Positions 59,580-64,000 of a stretch of 64,000 bases of DNA are shown here, piece after piece. The stretch lies in the NCBI GenBank assembly GCA_020634315.1, contig JACKBV010000003.1:124001-188000 (forward strand), read 5' to 3'. The position numbers were made by a program, and so were the translations under genes. Position 1 is the first letter of the stretch. The number at the start of each line of letters is the position of its first letter. Under the pieces are notes generated by a model that saw nothing but the letters and a program-made list of their open reading frames with translations, ran no database searches and was not told the origin of the DNA. This stretch comes from Ardenticatenaceae bacterium. Lineage in GTDB: Bacteria; Chloroflexota; Anaerolineae; Promineifilales; Promineifilaceae.

Positions 59580-60611
59580 CTACCAATACGCCTGCGCTTT
59601 TGCACGACGCAAAATCCACAGGAAAAAGGGCGCGCCCGCCAGGGAAGTCACGACGCCAACCGGCAAAGTTTGCGGCGCAAGCAGTACCCGTGCCAATAAA
59701 TCAGCCAGCAGCAAGGCGCTGCCCCCCCCCAGAATAGACAAAGGAAGCAAACGTTTATAATCCGGCCCCCACAAGATGCGCACAAGGTGCGGCACAATTA
59801 AGCCAATAAAACCAATGATGCCAGAAAAAGCAACGGCCGCAGCCGTTGTCAGCGAAGCCGTGAGAATCAGCAGCAGCTTGGTTCGTTCAACCGACATACC
59901 CAACTGCTTTGCCTGTTCCTCACCAAATTGCAGCACATTCAAAGCATGGCCTGAGGTTAACAGCAGCCCCAGCCCCAGCACAATGTACGGCAGCACGGCA
60001 ACCACCGGATCCCAGCCGCTAAGAATAGAGCCACCCAACAGCCAGCCCAAGGCTCGCCGCAGCTCCTGATTGGAGCGCAGCATCAGAAACGAGGTCAGCG
60101 CTGTGGCAAAAGAGCTAACAGCGACCCCGGCCAGGATCAACGTGGTTGTGGGCACCGTTTGGTTAATGCGTGCCATGCTGTAAACCAAAAACACGGTGGC
60201 GGTTGCTCCCACGAACGCCGCAACCGGAATCGCATAAAAACCAAGCCAATCTTGCGGCCAGCGCCAGGCCATCATCAGCACCGCGCCCAGCCCCGCCCCA
60301 GAAGCAACGCCAATCAGATAGGGATCGGCGAGCGGGTTGCGGAAAAGCCCCTGATAAGCCGCGCCGCTGCCGGACAAAGCCGCGCCAGTGAGGGCGATGA
60401 GCACGGTATGGGGCAGGCGTACCTTGAAAAGGATGGTGACGAAGGAATCGGGCCAATCCGGGGAGATGTTTAGCCAGGGCAACTGCGCACTAAAAATGCG
60501 CAGCATGGTAAATGGGTGGATAAAGACGGATCCAAGCGCCACGCTGGCCGTTAAAGACAAGACCAGAAGGATGACGCTCCATAAGTAGGGGTGATTGCCA
60601 ATTTTTCTCAT
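59580..60611 (-). CDS. btuC: Cobalamin ABC transporter permease (BtuC/FecCD-type)
   Basis: 343 aa with about ten membrane helices. Family motifs LTGAALSGSGAAYQGLFRNP, LADPYLIGVASGAGLGAVLM and SFATALTSFLMLRS, and the ATPase-contact loop near IGFIGLIVPHLVRILWGPDY. It forms the B12 channel with the ATPase encoded 11 nt downstream. It is preceded by a hairpin in the 111-bp gap after btuF. Confidence 0.88.
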   Translation of the reverse strand: MRKIGNHPYLWSVILLVLSLTASVALGSVFIHPFTMLRIFSAQLPWLNISPDWPDSFVTILFKVRLPHTVLIALTGAALSGSGAAYQGLFRNPLADPYLIGVASGAGLGAVLMMAWRWPQDWLGFYAIPVAAFVGATATVFLVYSMARINQTVPTTTLILAGVAVSSFATALTSFLMLRSNQELRRALGWLLGGSILSGWDPVVAVLPYIVLGLGLLLTSGHALNVLQFGEEQAKQLGMSVERTKLLLILTASLTTAAAVAFSGIIGFIGLIVPHLVRILWGPDYKRLLPLSILGGGSALLLADLLARVLLAPQTLPVGVVTSLAGAPFFLWILRRAKAQAYW

Positions 60612-60661
60612 AGCGTTTTAGCGGTGAAGTCCTTACAAGTATTCCGCCACGAGGTAAGGAA

Positions 60662-60710
60662 TAGAAGCGAGAAATGGCAGCCCAGGTTGGCTGCCAATCT
60701 CGCGCTTCTA
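60662..60710. repeat. Long imperfect hairpin between btuF and btuC
   Basis: TAGAAGCGAGAAATGGCAGCC can pair, with a few mismatches, with the complementary arm ending at 60710, around a CAGG loop. It could protect the btuF message and raise the binding protein over the permease, as is common in importer operons. Confidence 0.5.
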
Positions 60711-60722
60711 TTTTTACTAGTT

Positions 60723-61748
60723 TTATTCAAAGAGGTCAGGATGCAGCAGTTGGGCCATTGCTTCCAGGCCATCTACCATACGCGGGCCGGGTCGGCTGAC
60801 CCAGTTGTCATCGAAGGTGAAGACGCTGCCATTTTGTACGGCCGTTAACGATGCCCAACTATCCCGTGCGGCCACAGCGTCTGGCGTCACACCACCCCAG
60901 GTGTAATCACCGAGAATGATAATGTCCGGGTCTTGCGTGATCAGCTCCTCAATGCTAATTTGCGCCCAGGCACCTTCCAAGACACCGCCCACATTTTCGC
61001 CGCCAGACATGGTGATGAGTGTATCGACAAATGTGCCAGGGCCAGATGTCCAGGGGGCGTTCACTTCGGTGCTGTCCAATTCGTAAAAGACGAGGGGCGT
61101 TTCTGTTGCCGTTGCCACTTTTTCGGTAACGGCCGTTACCCGTGCCTCTAACTCAGCAATAAGCGTCTCAGTTTCCGCTTCATGGCCGGTCAACTGCGCC
61201 ACAGTGCGCAAATTATCATACATAGCGGATAATTCAACCGGGTTAGGAAGCGCAAAAACCGTCAAGCCAACATCCGTCAGCGCCTGGATTTGTTCGGGTG
61301 GCGTAATGTCCGCCGCCATCACCAGGTCTGGCTCCAGCGACAAAATCGTTTCCATATCCAACTCACCAAAGCCGCCGCCAATATCTGTTATCGCCAGTGC
61401 CGCTTCCGGGTAATCAGAAAAAGCATCGCGCCCAACAACCTGTGCGCCCGCGCCCACAGCAAACAAAACTTCTGTGTTGGAAGGAGCCAGGGAGATGATA
61501 TGCTGTGCCGGTTCTGCCAGCGTGATTTCATTGCCCAATCCATCGGTCAAAGTGATGGGTTCTGGTTCCGCGGCGGGAACTTCCGTCGCTTCAACCGCAG
61601 CGGGTTCACTGGTTGGGGTATCAACTGTCGTTTCGGTCGTATTTGTATTCGCTGCCTCTTCCGTGTTTGCCGATGAGCACGCCACCAACACCAGGCTCAT
61701 CAATAAGGCCAATAACAGCAATGTTGTCTTGATTCTATTCTTCTCCAT
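60723..61748 (-). CDS. btuF: Cobalamin-binding lipoprotein (BtuF-like)
   Basis: 341 aa from ATG 61748 (GGAGAG upstream). Lipobox LVLVAC with Cys24, a Thr/Glu-rich linker (TEEAANTNTTETTVDTPTSE), then a class III periplasmic-binding domain: IISLAPSNTEVLFAVGAGAQ, DIGGGFGELDMETILSLEPD, LVMAADI and DPDIIILGDYTWGG. Trp residues (WTSGPG, WAQISIEE) may line the corrin pocket. It is the first gene after the cobalamin riboswitch and terminator. Confidence 0.9.
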   Translation of the reverse strand: MEKNRIKTTLLLLALLMSLVLVACSSANTEEAANTNTTETTVDTPTSEPAAVEATEVPAAEPEPITLTDGLGNEITLAEPAQHIISLAPSNTEVLFAVGAGAQVVGRDAFSDYPEAALAITDIGGGFGELDMETILSLEPDLVMAADITPPEQIQALTDVGLTVFALPNPVELSAMYDNLRTVAQLTGHEAETETLIAELEARVTAVTEKVATATETPLVFYELDSTEVNAPWTSGPGTFVDTLITMSGGENVGGVLEGAWAQISIEELITQDPDIIILGDYTWGGVTPDAVAARDSWASLTAVQNGSVFTFDDNWVSRPGPRMVDGLEAMAQLLHPDLFE

Positions 61749-61790
61749 TACAATTCTCTCCAATGTGTCAATCAAAAGTCAGGATACAAC

Positions 61791-61821
61791 AAAAAACCCC
61801 CTGCCTGTTTGGCGAGGGGGT
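61791..61821 (-). terminator. Terminator of the cobalamin riboswitch
   Basis: On the minus strand a hairpin of ACCCCC-type arms with GCC/GGC (plus 61796-61805 and 61811-61821) is followed by TTTTTT (plus 61796-61791). It stands between the aptamer and the btuF ATG, so it is the likely expression platform. Confidence 0.85.
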
Positions 61822-61859
61822 GGGAATAAGTCGATAAATTAAGGAACGTCTTTGAAGCT

Positions 61860-62061
61860 CTGCTTACGTTTGTCCCCACCTCCTTGTACGCGAAGTATGT
61901 GGCAACCTGATCAAGGCGGGCGACCTGGCTCTCCACACGAGGTGGACTACAGTTGCGCGACAGCGCCGGACTTCGCTCTTCACACAGAGCGGCACCGGTC
62001 TTCGCCTTTATGCCTTCCCATCCGGGGGTAACGAACTCAACAAACGAGTTCGATAGGCACC
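61860..62061 (-). ncRNA. Cobalamin riboswitch
   Basis: Minus strand begins with GGTGCC (from 62061) and shows the class features in order: a GGGAAG segment with GGTGCC later, AGTCCGGCGCTGTCGCGCAA ending in CTGTAG (the conserved GCAACUGUA region), and GAGAGCCAGGTCGCCCGCC in the place of the B12-box AGCCAGG..CCUGCC. A P1-like pairing of CCACCTCCTTG with its complement closes the 3' end. Binding of adenosylcobalamin would favour the terminator and shut the uptake operon. Confidence 0.88.
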
Positions 62062-62160
62062 TTGACCATTTTGTCTATTGGTTTGTAAGGTTCACCTAAA
62101 AGGTATCGCCGTTTCCCGCGTAAAGACAGTGACATTTGTCACCATAAACAGAGACAAATA

Positions 62161-62775
62161 TCAACTATCCGCGTAACGGCCGTTACGCAGCAATTCTTCC
62201 AACTTGAGGATATGCTCCGCCTTAGTTGACCCGCGCAGTTGTCGTGCCGCAGCGGTAAAATAGGTGTGCTGCTGCAAAAAATTCAACTGCCGCTGATCCC
62301 AGGCACGCAGCGAAACAGGCTCAACAAAAGAAACCGTCTCCTGGCGCAGCAGCTCCCCACGCTCAAAGAAATCCGCCCGCCCCAACACCCCCAAATCCGC
62401 ATCGGCCAAAATCTCCCCCAGCAAACTTTGCGGCGACTGCGGCATAATCGTCACACGAATCAGCGCCACAATTTGCGCAACATCTTCCGCCGCAAAACCA
62501 AAATCAGGCAGCGCTTCCTGCGCAATGCGTATACTCACGCGTTCATGCCCTTCATACATTTCGATAAAGCCAACATCGTGGTAAGCGGCCGCCACCCGCA
62601 ACAGCTGTCTATCTCGTCCGTGTACGCCACTTAAATCGGCTAACTCCATCGCGCCGGGCATCACATCCCCTGCGGTGTGCCACACATTATGGTAAATTAG
62701 CTGCGGGTTCAAATGGAGGCGTAACTGGTCAATCGCATAGGCAATTGCTTGATCATAATCAGGTTGAGCAGTCAA
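62161..62775 (-). CDS. HD-domain phosphohydrolase-like protein
   Basis: 204 aa, start TTG 62775 supported by AGAAGG eight nt upstream, no ATG available nearby. Metal ligands of an HD domain: His29 and His33 (HNVWHT), His66-Asp67 (AAAYHDVGF) and Asp127 (ADADLG). Such proteins hydrolyse nucleotides or cyclic nucleotides. The specific substrate is not predictable. Located between the riboswitch and the TPR protein, on the same strand as the cobalamin operon. Confidence 0.78.
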   Translation of the reverse strand: MTAQPDYDQAIAYAIDQLRLHLNPQLIYHNVWHTAGDVMPGAMELADLSGVHGRDRQLLRVAAAYHDVGFIEMYEGHERVSIRIAQEALPDFGFAAEDVAQIVALIRVTIMPQSPQSLLGEILADADLGVLGRADFFERGELLRQETVSFVEPVSLRAWDQRQLNFLQQHTYFTAAARQLRGSTKAEHILKLEELLRNGRYADS

Positions 62776-63045
62776 GTGATTTTCCTTCTGGCTAAACCAA
62801 ATGCCGATTTAGTTTCTGGATTTTCCACTCATGAAACAGACGAATGAGGGAGTTCGCACACCGTTTCGATCAAAACACTACATGAATTCCCATCGGGGCA
62901 AGATTCCAGTTGATACACTTTAGCATAAATCATATTGCAAGAAAACCCACAATCATGTCCGCCACACAATTCCCAAACCCGTAAACTCCCCTTCTAAAAA
63001 TTCGTTCATCATTAACAAACTTTTGGGGGAATCAGGCGCTTTTGA
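62776..63045. other. Intergenic, nothing recognised
   Basis: 270 bp between two minus-strand genes. AT-richer than its surroundings, with no ACGGCCGT, no leader element and no clear hairpin with T-run. Probably a promoter of the HD gene. Confidence 0.4.
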
Positions 63046-64000
63046 TCACAGTAAGGTGGATTGCAGCGCCCGCGCTTTCTCATAATCTGGCGTGGCTTCC
63101 AGGTGTGCAAAAATTGGTTCACAAATGGCTAACGCAGCCAACGCCTGTGCCCGCGCACCCTGCGCAGCATAAAAATCAGCCAGAGATAACTGCGTACGCG
63201 CACGTTCATACTCATCACCAGCTTCCGCTAAAATCCGGTAACTCTCCTGGAAATAATCTTCCGCTTCAGCTAATTGCTGCCGTGTCCGGGCAATTTCACC
63301 CATGATGCGCAAATTGTGCCCTTCCTCTTGCGGCATCCCCAACTCACGCGCCAGCGCAACCGCACGCTGCCCCTGCGTTTCCGCCTCTACCAAATCACCT
63401 TGCAGCCAGGCCGCTTCCGCAAACAAGCCCCATAACTCTGGCAAAAGTTCCCGCACCTGTGCCTGCTCAATGTAGGAGCGTGCCAGTTGCAGCGAAGCTG
63501 TCGCCGCCGCCAAATCCTGGCGTTTGAGGTGTGTGTGCCCCATATTCAAATGCAGCGCACCCTGCACAAACAAGGAGCCTCCAATTTGCCCCATCAAGCG
63601 TGCTGCCCGTTCGTAATAACCAAGAGCCGCATCCAGGCGACCTTGTCTCAAGGCAATTCCGCCCAGGTTGTTATTGACCAACACCTGGTTATAGGTGTTC
63701 CCAATCTGGATAAACATGTTCAGGGATTGGCGGTAATGATAATCAGCCTGCGACCATTCGCTGCGCGAGAAATACCCATTTGCCAGAAGGTTATGCGAAG
63801 TGGCTTGCCCGTACACGTTGTCGAGCTGCTGATACAAGGCCAATGATTGGGTGAAACGCTCGATGGCGGAAACGGTGTTGCCACGCAGTTCGCCAATGCC
63901 CATCAGGTTGTAGGTGCGGGCACGAATCGCCGCGTCGTTGAGCAGCTGCCCGACTTGTAAACTGCGCTCGCACAACTGCAACGCTTGTTGGTAATTGCCT
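63046..64000 (-). CDS. TPR-repeat protein, N-terminus beyond window
   Basis: The frame is open to the right edge, with GNYQQALQLCERSLQVGQLL at the first visible codons and repeats of a 34-40-residue type (GELRGNTVSAIERFTQSLAL, YQQL; GRLDAALGYYERAARLMGQI; GDLVEAETQGQRAVALAREL). These are TPR or TPR-like helical pairs in the C-terminal part of a signalling protein such as the BTAD/ATPase or cyclase proteins in this window, but its own N-terminal domain is not seen. It contains no ACGGCCGT. Confidence 0.78.
   Translation of the reverse strand, partial: GNYQQALQLCERSLQVGQLLNDAAIRARTYNLMGIGELRGNTVSAIERFTQSLALYQQLDNVYGQATSHNLLANGYFSRSEWSQADYHYRQSLNMFIQIGNTYNQVLVNNNLGGIALRQGRLDAALGYYERAARLMGQIGGSLFVQGALHLNMGHTHLKRQDLAAATASLQLARSYIEQAQVRELLPELWGLFAEAAWLQGDLVEAETQGQRAVALARELGMPQEEGHNLRIMGEIARTRQQLAEAEDYFQESYRILAEAGDEYERARTQLSLADFYAAQGARAQALAALAICEPIFAHLEATPDYEKARALQSTLL

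Noticed and set aside
1..64000. CRISPR array, tRNA, rRNA, prophage or transposase
   Set aside because: No evenly spaced direct repeats with unique spacers, no cloverleaf, and no integrase or transposase motif was found.

Overview
The window looks like chromosomal DNA of an uncultured-type Chloroflexota bacterium (Anaerolineae/Ardenticatenia-like). This is inferred from the mix of very large BTAD-ATPase-TPR and cyclase-ATPase-TPR regulators, secreted beta-helix and metzincin proteins ending in a short FLPLV-type tail, many lipoproteins, and LplABC-type sugar transporters. There is no rRNA or tRNA to settle it. GC is moderate to high and genes are closely packed. No phage, insertion sequence with transposase, or CRISPR array was seen.

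Layout. 1-10307 (minus): a pectin/rhamnogalacturonan oligosaccharide locus with an SDR of KduD type, an IolB-family isomerase, a GH105 hydrolase, an ABC importer (lipoprotein plus two permeases), and a LacI-sensor/histidine kinase/receiver/AraC fusion that probably controls it. 10509-17775: a zinc-ribbon metallo-beta-lactamase-fold protein, two secreted beta-helix proteins, an HtrA-like lipoprotein protease and a small protein. 18040-26391: two giant ATPase/TPR regulators and a small conserved unknown. 26560-34902: a quinone-oxidoreductase-like enzyme and a decayed relative, a secreted metzincin protease, an NCS2 nucleobase permease behind a structured leader, a lipoprotein and a GyrI-like protein. 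34942-41926: a membrane/envelope cluster (DUF4956, VTC domain, small membrane protein, DUF4405 cytochrome-like protein, Cthe_2159-like pectin-binding lipoprotein, histidine kinase, response regulator). 42010-46639: a membrane-EEP fusion, a DUF1566 lipoprotein and an autoregulated TetR. 46835-51511: a TPP enzyme, zinc alcohol dehydrogenase, SDR and TauE/SafE exporter. 51676-54482: a TolB-like propeller lipoprotein and a VapBC-like pair. 54479-61748: a cobalamin uptake and nucleotide-loop assembly operon behind a cobalamin riboswitch, ending in a GalT-like gene. 62161-64000: an HD protein and a partial TPR protein.

Three layers of structure lie on top of the genes. (1) The palindrome ACGGCCGT occurs about 119 times (hand count), roughly once per 540 bp, against one or two expected. 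It lies in genes and spacers and in all codon phases, so it behaves like a highly iterated palindrome of the HIP1 kind but with a different sequence. (2) Six copies of a 5'-leader element contain two mutually complementary 11-mers, CCTCCCGGAGG and CCTCCGGGAGG. In five copies these are exactly 43 nt apart. Four copies carry a 14-15-codon micro-ORF starting M-x-x-N-L-P, and five end 19-21 nt before a start codon. (3) Three promoters in the 34.9-41.9 kb cluster each carry four TTGAG-like boxes at exact 11-bp steps, ending 11 nt from a -10 hexamer. This is the signature of an OmpR/PhoB-type activator, most simply the response regulator of the same cluster.

Gene remnants are also visible. The 3' end of the GalT-like gene is duplicated (68 bp identical) in front of the exporter gene and partly again in front of VapBC, and the 3' end of the quinone-oxidoreductase-like gene survives as a stop-containing fragment.
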